A stretch of 64,000 nucleotides of DNA, taken from contig JAMLHA010000004.1 in NCBI GenBank assembly GCA_023957475.1, positions 62,001 through 126,000 on the forward strand. Reading direction: 5' to 3'. The translations under genes were made by a program, and so were the position numbers. The first letter of the stretch is position 1; each line of letters opens with the position of its first letter. Below the pieces are notes generated by a model. It saw nothing but the letters and a program-made list of their open reading frames with translations, made no database searches and was not told where the DNA came from. Shown here piece after piece: positions 16,324-25,840 of this stretch. The stretch is from Crocinitomicaceae bacterium (GTDB taxonomy: Bacteria; Bacteroidota; Bacteroidia; Flavobacteriales_D; Crocinitomicaceae).

Positions 16324-18420
16324 ATGATGAAAAAAATACTATTCATATTGTTTTATTTAACTGCGTTTTCAGGGTTTTCTCAATCAAAAATGGTTTGGTT
16401 AAACACTGCTGATAAATGTTTCGAGAAAAAGGATTATTACAATGCCTTAATTTATTATCAAAAGGTTGTAGATGATACCATCGCTTTGAAGTCGGATATC
16501 CTGCCATACGAAGTGCAACTGGCCAATAGAACTTTATCCAAAAAAATTAAAGGTGATAGAAAAGTGACTTTAGAAGAATACACGCATCACCAAATAGCAA
16601 TGTGTCATCAACTCACATACGACTATAAAAGAGCAGAAACTCAATTTGAAAAAACATACCAATCCAAAGGGTATCCAAACGATGCTTTCTACTACGGAAG
16701 CGCGTTAAAAAACAACGAAAAATACAGCAAAGCGATTGATATTTTGGAAGCTTATGTTCGTTCCAATCCTTCATCCGATTCACTTGTTGAATTAGCCATT
16801 GCTTCCATTCAAGGTTGTAATTTTATTTTAAACGATGCAAAAGCTAAAACCGAAGCAATCGTTCGACTAGCTGATACTTCTGTTTTTAATAAAGGTACTT
16901 CATCTTTTGCCGTGTCCTATTTTGGAGGATACAACCGTTTGATGTTCACTTCAGCAAGACCTGGAGGTGTTATCCTAAAACCAGAGCAACAATCCGAGTA
17001 CTTGTGCGATGTTTACTGGACAGAGAAGGATGAGCATGGAAAATGGAAATCGGCAACCAATTTTGGACGTCCAATGAATAGTGCGCAACACGATGCAGCA
17101 TCCACCGTCAACAATACAAATACCATTTTCTACACACGGTGGAGCGATGACAATAAAAAAGAACAATCAATTTATTTAGCTCGTATGTTTGATTTTAAGT
17201 TTTTTGAAGCGTATAAATTAGATGAACGTGTAAATGTTGCAGGATACTCTTCTATTCAACCCAATATCACATTAGATGGCAAAACACTTTATTTTTCGAG
17301 TAATCGTCCTGGAGGATATGGTGGTATGGATATTTGGAAAATAGAATTGGATACGTTGGGTAATATTGTTGGAGAAGCTGAAAATTTAGGACCAAAAATA
17401 AATTCCAATGCAGACGAAATTACTCCTTTTTTCCACGATGCCACTTCTACTCTTTTCTATAGTTCAAATGGTTTTAATTCCATTGGAGGTTTCGACGTGT
17501 TCAAAAGTGATTATGATGCAGAAAAGCATACTTTTTCTATTCCTGCAAACATGGGAACTCCAATCAATTCTAGTTACGATGATACTTATCTGATTTTTGA
17601 TTCAAAGTTGGACAAAGGATTTTTATCATCGGATAGAGAACCTTGTGAATTTGGGCATTGTTATAACATTTATGAAATTTCAAACAGTGAAATCGTTGTG
17701 TCATTGGAAGGGAATTCGTATGTAAAAGGAACGGAAAAAATATTGCCAAATACTACTGTAACAATTAAAGATGTGAAAGGGGTTGCCAATAATTACAACC
17801 TTGTAACCGATGAAAATGGATATTACAAGGTAAATATAACTATTGGTGAAGAAATCTTTCTAAAAGCACAAAAAGAAGGTTATTTTGCCGATGCTGGAGT
17901 TATCAATACGGAATCTATAACAGAATCAATGGTGTTGCGACAAGATTTCTATTTGGATAAAATTCCAGAACGAGAAATCCGAATTGATGGTATTGAATAC
18001 GATTTTGACTCGGATAAACTTCGTCCTGAATCCAAAGAAAAACTGGATATTATTGCTAAATTCTTAGAATTGAATGACAACTTGGTTGTTGAAATTAATT
18101 CACACACCGACTATAGAGGTAGTGATAAATACAACCTTAATCTTTCAAAAAGACGGGCACAATCTTGTGTGAACTATTTGATTGAAAATGGAATTGACAA
18201 AAATCGTTTAATCCCAAGAGGATACGGTGAATCTGACCCAACAATCTATATAGATGAAGATAGAAAACCTATTTTAGATAGCGAAGGACACGAAATAATT
18301 TTAACGGAGAAATACATTTTAACACTTTCGCCAGATGAACAAGAAAGAACAAATCAATTGAATAGAAGAACAGCATTTAAAGTAGTAGGTGAAAACTTCC
18401 AATTGGAATCTTCTAAATAA
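16324..18420 (+). CDS. PorE-like OmpA-family protein (TPR, PD40 propeller, CRD, OmpA)
   Basis: About 699 residues from tandem ATGs at 16324/16327; the longer frame from TTG 16294 overlaps the previous gene. Signal peptide ILFYLTAFSGFSQ. TPR-like helices at about 20-170, a PD40 beta-propeller (FTSARPGG, LYFSSNRPGGYGGMDIWK, FYSSNGFNSIGGFDVFK, FLSSDREPCEFGHC), a carboxypeptidase-regulatory-like domain (NTTVTIKDVKGVANNYN), and an OmpA C-terminal domain (YDFDSDKLRPES, NSHTDYRGSDKYNLNLSKRRA) that binds peptidoglycan. This four-part order is that of PorE (PG1058) of Porphyromonas gingivalis, a T9SS component. The OmpA domain has an insertion before its last motif (EDRKPILDSEGHEIILTEKY). It ends the cargo/SprF operon and may anchor the export complex. 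Confidence 0.85.
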   Translation: MMKKILFILFYLTAFSGFSQSKMVWLNTADKCFEKKDYYNALIYYQKVVDDTIALKSDILPYEVQLANRTLSKKIKGDRKVTLEEYTHHQIAMCHQLTYDYKRAETQFEKTYQSKGYPNDAFYYGSALKNNEKYSKAIDILEAYVRSNPSSDSLVELAIASIQGCNFILNDAKAKTEAIVRLADTSVFNKGTSSFAVSYFGGYNRLMFTSARPGGVILKPEQQSEYLCDVYWTEKDEHGKWKSATNFGRPMNSAQHDAASTVNNTNTIFYTRWSDDNKKEQSIYLARMFDFKFFEAYKLDERVNVAGYSSIQPNITLDGKTLYFSSNRPGGYGGMDIWKIELDTLGNIVGEAENLGPKINSNADEITPFFHDATSTLFYSSNGFNSIGGFDVFKSDYDAEKHTFSIPANMGTPINSSYDDTYLIFDSKLDKGFLSSDREPCEFGHCYNIYEISNSEIVVSLEGNSYVKGTEKILPNTTVTIKDVKGVANNYNLVTDENGYYKVNITIGEEIFLKAQKEGYFADAGVINTESITESMVLRQDFYLDKIPEREIRIDGIEYDFDSDKLRPESKEKLDIIAKFLELNDNLVVEINSHTDYRGSDKYNLNLSKRRAQSCVNYLIENGIDKNRLIPRGYGESDPTIYIDEDRKPILDSEGHEIILTEKYILTLSPDEQERTNQLNRRTAFKVVGENFQLESSK

Positions 18421-18434
18421 TTTGGATAAATTGA

Positions 18435-18442
18435 TACTTTTG
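18435..18442 (+). promoter_or_regulatory. -7 element for the small exported protein
   Basis: TACTTTTG fits TAnnTTTG and lies 17 bases before the start codon at 18460, leaving a short leader. Confidence 0.45.
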
Positions 18443-18459
18443 TAAAAAATTAAAAAAAA

Positions 18460-18921
18460 ATGAAAACACTTTGTACAATTATCGCATGCTTTATTTTTTT
18501 AATTTCATTTTCGCAAAAGCAAGACATTAAAATTAAAGATGACATTGTTTACGTCAACAGTCAAGAAGTATTTAAAGCAACCACGCAAATGGCGGGAAAC
18601 ACCATCACTATATATAACTTAAATGGTGAACGTTTAATTGTTTTCAATTATCAAACATTCAATGATAACACTAAAATATCTCAATCCAATCCATCTGGAG
18701 CTGTTCGATACATTGATGTTACGTTTTTGAATGAGGACATGGATAAGTGTGAAATTCAATCAACTATTAAAAAAGGACTGGTAAAACAAATAATTGAAAA
18801 TCAACTTATCGATAATGAAGGAAAGCTAAATGATCAGATGGTAAAACAATTTGCACGCATTAATGGTAATAAAATAACAGGAAATAAAAATCATTCAACA
18901 ACTATCATTATAAATCATTAA
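18460..18921 (+). CDS. Small exported protein of unknown function
   Basis: A 153-residue protein with a signal peptide (TIIACFIFLISFSQKQD). The mature part is mixed alpha/beta and not recognised; it has no lipobox. It has its own promoter and is not part of the operon before it. Its stop codon overlaps the stop of the convergent outer-membrane protein gene by 4 bases (TTAA at 18918-18921), leaving no room for a terminator between them. Confidence 0.65.
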   Translation: MKTLCTIIACFIFLISFSQKQDIKIKDDIVYVNSQEVFKATTQMAGNTITIYNLNGERLIVFNYQTFNDNTKISQSNPSGAVRYIDVTFLNEDMDKCEIQSTIKKGLVKQIIENQLIDNEGKLNDQMVKQFARINGNKITGNKNHSTTIIINH

Positions 18922-21900
18922 AAAAAGGCTCTCACCTCCATACCTGCCGAGTGAATCATCTTATTGCTTTTTGATTTTCTGCCATTGTATTGAATAGATA
19001 ATTGAAGATTTTTGGAAATCAATCGTTGATAACCAATCGACCATGTGAAATTTAACCCTGGTTTTAACGATTCCAACATCTCAAAACCAAGAGCTGAGCT
19101 TTGGATGCCATTGTATTTAATTGAAATCATCTTAAATTCGGCTTGCAAACTTCCTTTTTCTGCTTCGTTGAATTTTACATTTGTACCTATTTCTCCAATG
19201 TATGCCGATTCTCCTCCAAATTCTTGCTTGTTGTGCTTTTCCTCATATCTTCCGTTTAAAGAAACACGAAAAGCAGTGCTTGTTTGCAAGCTAAATACTG
19301 GTTTAATTGTATAATAATTGATCCCATAATTTCTTCCTGTTGTATAATCAGCTATGGCTGTTTTATTCCCCATCTGACCTTTTGTTTCAATACTAATTTT
19401 TTTTGTGATATTCCAACGCACATTGAGTTCATGGTATTCAGTATTGCGAGAGTCAAAACCACTTGCTAAAAGCGTTTTTGTTTGATTCTTTTGATAGGTC
19501 CAATCTGCGCCAACTACAGAAGATGTTCGGTTGAAATAAAAGCTATTTCTAAAATCATAAGCCGTAGAAATCAAGTTAGTGTCTCGTACATTCGTAGCAA
19601 ACGGATTAAATGCATTGATGCCATCAAAATAGTTTGTTTTTCGGTTAATTCTAATCCGAATTTGGTCAGAAAAGCGAGATAATACTTTTAAAACCCCTTT
19701 TTTAGATGCCCATATTCGTTCTGGACGCCAAAATAAAGATTGATTGAATTCATTAGAATAAGTTTTCACATATTCACTACTTGGAGTAAATACGCGAATA
19801 TAACCAGCTTGGTCGGTATATTGTGCAATTTCAAATTCATTCAAATCCTTCACGCCATCTCCATTGTAATCTATCCATGTATAAATTCCTTGTCCGGTAT
19901 TTACTTGGACGTACATAAATTCTTTTTTCTGTTCCAGTCCAGAACCAACCTCATAGAAGGTGTTCCATGTAAAAGCTGTTTTCCACAAACGTAAACCATA
20001 ATCAATTCGTCCTAAAATAGAATTTTCGGGAGTTTGTTTGATCAATGTTTCGTCCAAGATCTTCAATTGGCGGTAACTTGAAATAATGGTCAGTGTTTGA
20101 TTTTTAATTTCTGTCAATCGCAATTCACCTCCTGCAGATTGGGCTTTTGCAGCATTTTTTAATTGAAAACTATCTGAAATCCAATCGTATCGTTCTTGGT
20201 AAAACAAGCGGTATTTGTTTTTAATCGAATCACCATTTTCAATGTAAAACTGATAATCGTAAAATTGGTAACTATTTTTTGCAAATGGCATTGCGGACGA
20301 AGTAAATGTATTTCGTTCGTGATCATCTTTAAAACCTATTCGCAACCATTTGATACCTTGTGATAAATCCACTTTATGGCGTAAATACTGACTCTTTTCA
20401 ACCGATTTCCCTTCCAAATAACTACCATCCCAAACTGCTCTAAAGCCTTTTTGCATCCATTTACCATTTAAAGCAGCACGATAACCCGAGTAGTCTTGTC
20501 CAATTAAATACTGCTGTCCCTCTGCATTAAAATTACCATAGCGACGATTGATAAAATTAGTTCCAACTGTTGAAGCAATTTGATTTCCGACAAACCCTTT
20601 ATTTCTTGTGTTCCAGTCTCTATCAAATTCAACTGAACGGTATTGCTCAATTGGTGTATAATTGCGATGTAGTGCTTCAAAGTCTAATTTAGTATCTAAC
20701 AACCAACGCTTTGTTGAATCCTTTGATAAAGGGATCTTTCCATTGATACGAGCCTTGGCTGCATACCCATCATCGTCTCTTCGATCAAATTTAGAGAAGG
20801 TATTGAGGTCGTTATTACTATACGACCATTCTGTTTCTGCAGTAAGGTAATTTGTTATATTGTATTTTGCACCAGCCGTAACCAATTGGCGTTTTTTAGG
20901 TGTAATGATTGTTCGATACGGCTCATATTCTCCTTGTGGGATGCCTGCAATCGGCTCTACCCATTGATACACCTTTCCTGTAGCAATGTACTCTTTTAAG
21001 ACATAATTTCCTCTATTTTTACCGACATTCATAAATGATGCTCTATAAATCGCCAATAGTGGATCTACAGAATGAACCAATACCGAATCATAGCCCAATG
21101 TATCCACCATTTTATACATGATTTGATTATCTAAGTACCCAATTGAATCAATGCTGGAAATCCGTGCTAAACTCAATGTGTCTCCAATAGCGGTCAACAT
21201 TCGCTTTTGATCATTGGTTAAATCTTGTTGAATAGTTTGATTTTTGGCGTCTTGCTCGGAATAAGCATTCAACCAAATATCTAGTTTTTTAAACTGATAC
21301 CGATTGGCTGTTTGGACTAAAAAGCGTGCATAATTTTGATCTGAATATTGAAACTCAACAACAATACGGATATCTTTTGTGATTAAATTTCGAGCAGTAA
21401 ATATAATTTCTGCTGAATTGTAATTAATAACGTAATCAAAATCTTGCCCTCTTTCCATCAATCTACCATCGATATAAACACGTTCCGTTCCACCTAAAAT
21501 AATGATATATGGCTCATTCTCTGCTCCTGTCAAACGATAAGGCCCTTGATTTCCTTCAACACCTTGAATAACTTGCCGGTTAAATTTTCCGCGAGAAAAT
21601 GCTCCCGAAACCTGGGTTGTTAGCCCTACTTTTTCTGTATTTCTAAAATCATAACCAATAGATAATCCTTGCGCCCTTTTTTTATAATTCATAAAGTATC
21701 CATAGGGTTTATCCAACCAAAAATCCCCTCCAATAATCTTCAAACGATCGTTGAAAATTTGTATAAAAACCTTATCAAATTCTTGCAATTTATTGGTATT
21801 TCCATCTGGTTGAATGGGAATATTGTCATCCGATAAAGATGCTATCAACTTAAGATTAGGACCAATATCACCACTTAATTCCAAATTGAGTGACGAATTA

Positions 21901-22361
21901 ATCCCCATATCTTGATTATTTCCAAACGAAATACCTCTTGAAATACTACCCGATTTGTTTAAATTCGATCCGCCAAAAATATCTTGTATTTGAGAAGCCG
22001 ACGAATACATATAAATGTCTTGATTTCCCTTTAATTTTTCATAAATAAACGTTGTATCTCGTTTTTGATAACGCTGAGTTAAATTGTAGGGAAAAACACG
22101 GTATTCAGCTTTCATTGCACCTCCACAACGGTTTTTAATGATTAATTGAGATGTTGCTCCATTTAATAGATAATCCGTCTTAGAAACAGGTTCTCCATTG
22201 CAAAACAATTGAAAAGACTCTGGATAGATACTCAATGAATCCAGTTGAATGGTATCTGATACAATAGGAATATCTCTTACTCGCAAAGAGGAAACTTGTC
22301 CAAACGAGTAAAAGTTAATCAATATAAGTAATAAAAATACAGATTTAATACTTCCCATCAT
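18918..22361 (-). CDS. Large outer-membrane beta-barrel-type protein, function unknown
   Basis: About 1,147 residues from ATG 22361 (MMGSIKSVFLLLILINF...FGQ signal peptide); a longer frame to 22433 overlaps murF and lacks a signal. The N-terminal third has short glycine-rich blocks (SGSISRGISFGNNQDMG, LNLELSGDIGPNLKLI, FNDRLKIIGGDFWLDKP, NYNSAEIIFTARNLITK). The rest alternates polar and aromatic residues, as in a very large barrel, and ends in a strand GMEVRAFF with terminal Phe, the usual outer-membrane insertion signal. An acidic loop (IDYNGDGVKDLNEFEIA) looks calcium-binding. The blocks are faintly like SprA, the T9SS translocon, but the protein is half its length; homology is not claimed. 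It starts 40 bases after murF, in the gldJ-murF neighbourhood. Confidence 0.75.
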   Translation of the reverse strand: MMGSIKSVFLLLILINFYSFGQVSSLRVRDIPIVSDTIQLDSLSIYPESFQLFCNGEPVSKTDYLLNGATSQLIIKNRCGGAMKAEYRVFPYNLTQRYQKRDTTFIYEKLKGNQDIYMYSSASQIQDIFGGSNLNKSGSISRGISFGNNQDMGINSSLNLELSGDIGPNLKLIASLSDDNIPIQPDGNTNKLQEFDKVFIQIFNDRLKIIGGDFWLDKPYGYFMNYKKRAQGLSIGYDFRNTEKVGLTTQVSGAFSRGKFNRQVIQGVEGNQGPYRLTGAENEPYIIILGGTERVYIDGRLMERGQDFDYVINYNSAEIIFTARNLITKDIRIVVEFQYSDQNYARFLVQTANRYQFKKLDIWLNAYSEQDAKNQTIQQDLTNDQKRMLTAIGDTLSLARISSIDSIGYLDNQIMYKMVDTLGYDSVLVHSVDPLLAIYRASFMNVGKNRGNYVLKEYIATGKVYQWVEPIAGIPQGEYEPYRTIITPKKRQLVTAGAKYNITNYLTAETEWSYSNNDLNTFSKFDRRDDDGYAAKARINGKIPLSKDSTKRWLLDTKLDFEALHRNYTPIEQYRSVEFDRDWNTRNKGFVGNQIASTVGTNFINRRYGNFNAEGQQYLIGQDYSGYRAALNGKWMQKGFRAVWDGSYLEGKSVEKSQYLRHKVDLSQGIKWLRIGFKDDHERNTFTSSAMPFAKNSYQFYDYQFYIENGDSIKNKYRLFYQERYDWISDSFQLKNAAKAQSAGGELRLTEIKNQTLTIISSYRQLKILDETLIKQTPENSILGRIDYGLRLWKTAFTWNTFYEVGSGLEQKKEFMYVQVNTGQGIYTWIDYNGDGVKDLNEFEIAQYTDQAGYIRVFTPSSEYVKTYSNEFNQSLFWRPERIWASKKGVLKVLSRFSDQIRIRINRKTNYFDGINAFNPFATNVRDTNLISTAYDFRNSFYFNRTSSVVGADWTYQKNQTKTLLASGFDSRNTEYHELNVRWNITKKISIETKGQMGNKTAIADYTTGRNYGINYYTIKPVFSLQTSTAFRVSLNGRYEEKHNKQEFGGESAYIGEIGTNVKFNEAEKGSLQAEFKMISIKYNGIQSSALGFEMLESLKPGLNFTWSIGYQRLISKNLQLSIQYNGRKSKSNKMIHSAGMEVRAFF

Positions 22362-22401
22362 TACGAAGATACAACGTAAAAAGAGAAAAAATTGTGTATT
22401 C

Positions 22402-23688
22402 TTACAAATATTCTTCCAATACTTCCAATCCAATTCCTCGAGAAGCTTTTAATAACACCAATTTATTACGCAATTTTTCTTGCGATAGGTAGTCTTTTAC
22501 TTCTATAGTCGATGTAAAATTCAATGATTTTTTAGATAATTGACATTTTGCAAATTCGTTGCCGATAAAAATACCTGTTAACCCTAATTCATCTACCAAT
22601 TGTGCAATGGCTTGGTGTTCAGTAAAAGATTCTGTTCCCAATTCCAACATATCTCCAATAATGATGTATTTATCGGAGTGTTCAATCAATGCAAAACTTT
22701 CCAAAGCTGAACGCATACTTGTTGGATTGGCATTGTAACAATCCAAAATCAAGGTGTTTGATGCTGTTTCTTTTACTTGAGAACGTTTATTCGTCGGTTC
22801 ATAAGCTTGAATGGCATCGTTTATTTTTTCATTTTCTACTTCAAACAATATGCCAAAAGCGATTGCAGCAAGAAAGTTGTAAAAATTGTATTTACCCACC
22901 AAATGGGTTTTAATTAAAGATGATTGATAACCATTGTAACTCCAAGAAAGTTCAACAAAAGGAGATAAACGTTCCAATTTACCATTCACTTTTCCATTTG
23001 TTGTTCCATACGAAAAAGTTGAAATTCCGGCTGGTAGATTTTCTACCAAAACAATATCATCAGCGTTAAAAACCAACGTTCCATTGTTATTCGCCACAGC
23101 TTGATACAACTCTTTCTTTGTTTTTAGAACTCCTTCAAAATTTTTAAATCCTTCTAAATGAGCTTTGCCAATGTTGGTAATAATTCCAAAATTAGGCTCC
23201 GCAATGTCTGCCAATTCTTTGATATCACCGAAATGGTTGGCGCCCATTTCTATCACTGCAATTTCGTGTTCTTTTGTTAGCTGAAGCAATGTTAATGGTA
23301 CTCCAATGTGATTGTTCAGATTGCCTTTGGTAAAATGCACTTTGTATTTTTGTTGCAAGACGGTTGCTAGCAATTCTTTCGTACTTGTCTTTCCATTACT
23401 ACCTGTGATTCCGATTACAGGAATCGAAAATTGTTTTCGGTGATGATTTGCCAATTGTTGAAGAAATTTCAAACAATCATCCACGAGAAAAATATTCATT
23501 GGCTCATTTGCAAACTCTTTTTCATCTACAACGGCAAATTTTGCTCCGCTTTCGATGGCTTGTTTAGCAAATGTATTTCCGTTAAACGTTGCCCCTTTCA
23601 ATGCAACAAAAAAGCCATCTTTCAGAATATTTCTTGTATCTGTAGAAATACCCGATGATTGTAGAAAGTAACTGTATAATTTTTCCAT
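22402..23688 (-). CDS. murF: UDP-N-acetylmuramoyl-tripeptide--D-alanyl-D-alanine ligase
   Basis: A 428-residue cytoplasmic Mur ligase that adds D-Ala-D-Ala to the UDP-MurNAc tripeptide in peptidoglycan synthesis. The N-terminal domain has STDTRNILKDGFFVALKG; the central ATPase has the P-loop GITGSNGKTSTKELL and the motif VIEMGANHFGDI; the C-terminal domain has LILDCYNANPTSMRSAL, distinctive for MurF. Length and motifs are normal. It lies just downstream of gldJ, an arrangement also seen in other Bacteroidota, but a terminator hairpin separates the two. Confidence 0.95.
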   Translation of the reverse strand: MEKLYSYFLQSSGISTDTRNILKDGFFVALKGATFNGNTFAKQAIESGAKFAVVDEKEFANEPMNIFLVDDCLKFLQQLANHHRKQFSIPVIGITGSNGKTSTKELLATVLQQKYKVHFTKGNLNNHIGVPLTLLQLTKEHEIAVIEMGANHFGDIKELADIAEPNFGIITNIGKAHLEGFKNFEGVLKTKKELYQAVANNNGTLVFNADDIVLVENLPAGISTFSYGTTNGKVNGKLERLSPFVELSWSYNGYQSSLIKTHLVGKYNFYNFLAAIAFGILFEVENEKINDAIQAYEPTNKRSQVKETASNTLILDCYNANPTSMRSALESFALIEHSDKYIIIGDMLELGTESFTEHQAIAQLVDELGLTGIFIGNEFAKCQLSKKSLNFTSTIEVKDYLSQEKLRNKLVLLKASRGIGLEVLEEYL

Positions 23689-23696
23689 AAATAAAA

Positions 23697-23719
23697 AAGT
23701 CCACCTAATTGGTGGACTT
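23697..23719 (-). terminator. Intrinsic terminator between gldJ and murF
   Basis: AAGTCCACC (23697-23705) and GGTGGACTT (23711-23719) form a perfect 9-bp stem with a 5-base loop. On the minus strand the stem is followed by T-rich sequence, so it ends the gldJ transcript just before murF begins. Confidence 0.75.
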
Positions 23720-23735
23720 AAAATTAATTATTTTA

Positions 23736-25757
23736 TTATTTCTTTTTCTTCTTTTTACCATAATTTAGACCAACAGGGCTTCCAACTCTATCCATTGCAC
23801 ATCTAAATCCGAGAGTACACATAGATTTGTCTTCATCCAAGAATCTTCTATTACTTGCAACCAACCAATATGCACGGTCAGCCCAAGAACCACCTTTGTA
23901 AACTTTTGACTTATCAGAAATCAACGTTGATGGCCATGAAGTTCTGTTGTCTTGTCCTGGTTTGATTAACGTACCATCCAAGTCATATTCTTCGTGCTTG
24001 TTTTGGTACATTACCAAATTAGGGTCACGATTTGCTTGATTGATTTTCATTTTTCTATCATCATCTTTGTAATAGATAGAACTTTCGATATCACCGTCCA
24101 AGTAATCTACATAATCATCTTTACGATAGTTCAAACGACCAATGTTTTCTTCTTCAGTTACATTTCTGTATTTCAATTTTCCTGGAGTATCAGTAATGAA
24201 ATCTGAGAAACCTGTGCGCAACATAGACAAGATTTCAAAAGCATATTCTTCTCCATCCGGACCAGTTCTGATTTCATCTGCAAAGATACCATCATACAAA
24301 CGATCTTGAATTAAAGCAGAAGCTTCGATATCGTATTTGTCGTTTTTGTATTTAATCGCTAAATCCAATACTTCGTTAATTTGTCGCAACAATGATAATT
24401 CAATTGAATCTTTCACTTTTCCATGAGAAACATAGAATGGATCTGGAGCATACCCTTTATGTACAGGGTTAGCAGATTCGATGTTCTTAGCCAATCCAAT
24501 TGGAACTACTGTATCGTTTGGATCGTGTTTATCAGCAGAAATACGTTGGTAACGAATACGTTCAAATTCATTCAAGTATTCTTTCATACCGTGAACATCG
24601 TATTCTACTTGTTGATTTTTAATTTCAACAGCACCTTCATTGTTCAACAATTTTGTTTTGAATACATTTCCTCTAAACGGTCTGAATTCATTAAAATCTT
24701 CAGAAGTTAATGGACGGTAAGTATCCAACACCCATTCAGAAACGTTTCCTGCCATGTGGTATAAACCGTAATCATTTGGCCAATACGATTCAACTGGTGC
24801 AGTTACGTCAGCTCCGTCATTTAAGTTACCAGCAACCCCCATGTAGTCACCTGTTCCACGAACAAAGTTAGCACGAATCTTACCAGTAAACTCTTGACTA
24901 TCTTGACGCACCCAGTGACCATTCCATGGGTAGAATCTTCTATCTGTAATATTTTCAGAACCTGGTTCTAAGTTACCTATCAATCCTAAAGCTGCATATT
25001 CCCATTCAGCTTCAGTTGGGAGGCGGTAACGAGGAAGCATAATACCATCTTCCATACGAACGATTCTTGTTCCTAATTTTTTACCTTGTTTATTTGATGG
25101 ATTCAAATCTGCAATACCTCTCATACCTGCATCTTCGTATTGTCCAACATAATAAGCATCTGTATTAAATGATTGGTCGTTACGTTGATCAACATTCCAT
25201 GGTAAAACTCCTTCACGAATTAAGATATACTCATTCACACGGTCAGTTCTCCACTTACAGAAGTCATTTGCTTGCAACCATGATACCCCTACTACAGGAT
25301 AATCTCTATAAGCTGGGTGACGTAAATAATAATCTACATATTTTTCCATGAACCCAAGTGGAGATCTCCAGCTAAGTGTATCTGGCAATGCATTTTTGTA
25401 AACCAATGGATAAGATTCACCGTAAGCACGGCTAATCCAATACAAATATTCTAACCAGTGAAAGTTAGTCACCTCTGTTTGATCCATGTAGAAAGAAGAT
25501 ACAGTAACTCGCGCTGGACGATTGTTCCAGTCATACATTACGTCTTCCTCTGAGCGACCCATTGTAAAGGTACCACCTTCAACAAGAATCAACCCTGGTC
25601 CAGTTTCTTGATCAAGAAATGGAACTTTTTGGAAACCTCCTTGTTTAGGGTTGTTGTAATCCCATCCTGTTACATTAGAAGCTTCTTTTGAACAAGAGAA
25701 TAGCAACAAAGAACCTATTCCTAAAACCGATAATACTTTAAAAACATTCATTTTCAT
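23736..25757 (-). CDS. gldJ: Gliding motility / T9SS lipoprotein GldJ
   Basis: A 673-residue lipoprotein (signal LGIGSLLLFSCSKEA, lipobox Cys). It carries a formylglycine-generating-enzyme (SUMF1-like) fold: GLILVEGGTFTMGRSEED, MDQTEVTNFHWLEYL, YPVVGVSWLQANDFCKWR, YRLPTEAEWEYAA, GNVSEWVLD, and a C-terminal KGGSWADRAYW...DEDKSMCTLGFRCA. A long insert (residues about 370-600) splits this fold, as in GldJ and unlike GldK. GldJ is needed for gliding and T9SS stability in Flavobacterium. The protein is longer than the roughly 560 residues of the F. johnsoniae protein and ends in a Lys-rich tail. A PorP-like gene, porU and porV lie next to it, matching conserved synteny. Confidence 0.9.
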   Translation of the reverse strand: MKMNVFKVLSVLGIGSLLLFSCSKEASNVTGWDYNNPKQGGFQKVPFLDQETGPGLILVEGGTFTMGRSEEDVMYDWNNRPARVTVSSFYMDQTEVTNFHWLEYLYWISRAYGESYPLVYKNALPDTLSWRSPLGFMEKYVDYYLRHPAYRDYPVVGVSWLQANDFCKWRTDRVNEYILIREGVLPWNVDQRNDQSFNTDAYYVGQYEDAGMRGIADLNPSNKQGKKLGTRIVRMEDGIMLPRYRLPTEAEWEYAALGLIGNLEPGSENITDRRFYPWNGHWVRQDSQEFTGKIRANFVRGTGDYMGVAGNLNDGADVTAPVESYWPNDYGLYHMAGNVSEWVLDTYRPLTSEDFNEFRPFRGNVFKTKLLNNEGAVEIKNQQVEYDVHGMKEYLNEFERIRYQRISADKHDPNDTVVPIGLAKNIESANPVHKGYAPDPFYVSHGKVKDSIELSLLRQINEVLDLAIKYKNDKYDIEASALIQDRLYDGIFADEIRTGPDGEEYAFEILSMLRTGFSDFITDTPGKLKYRNVTEEENIGRLNYRKDDYVDYLDGDIESSIYYKDDDRKMKINQANRDPNLVMYQNKHEEYDLDGTLIKPGQDNRTSWPSTLISDKSKVYKGGSWADRAYWLVASNRRFLDEDKSMCTLGFRCAMDRVGSPVGLNYGKKKKKK

Positions 25758-25780
25758 TTGTTTTTTATTATGCTTGGCTG

Positions 25781-25788
25781 CAAATTTA
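25781..25788 (-). promoter_or_regulatory. -7 element upstream of gldJ
   Basis: On the minus strand TAAATTTG fits TAnnTTTG, 23 bases before the gldJ start. Confidence 0.5.
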
Positions 25789-25840
25789 TACTTTAATAAC
25801 TTTAATTTCTCATTTCGTTACAATTTCTCTCAAAATTCTT

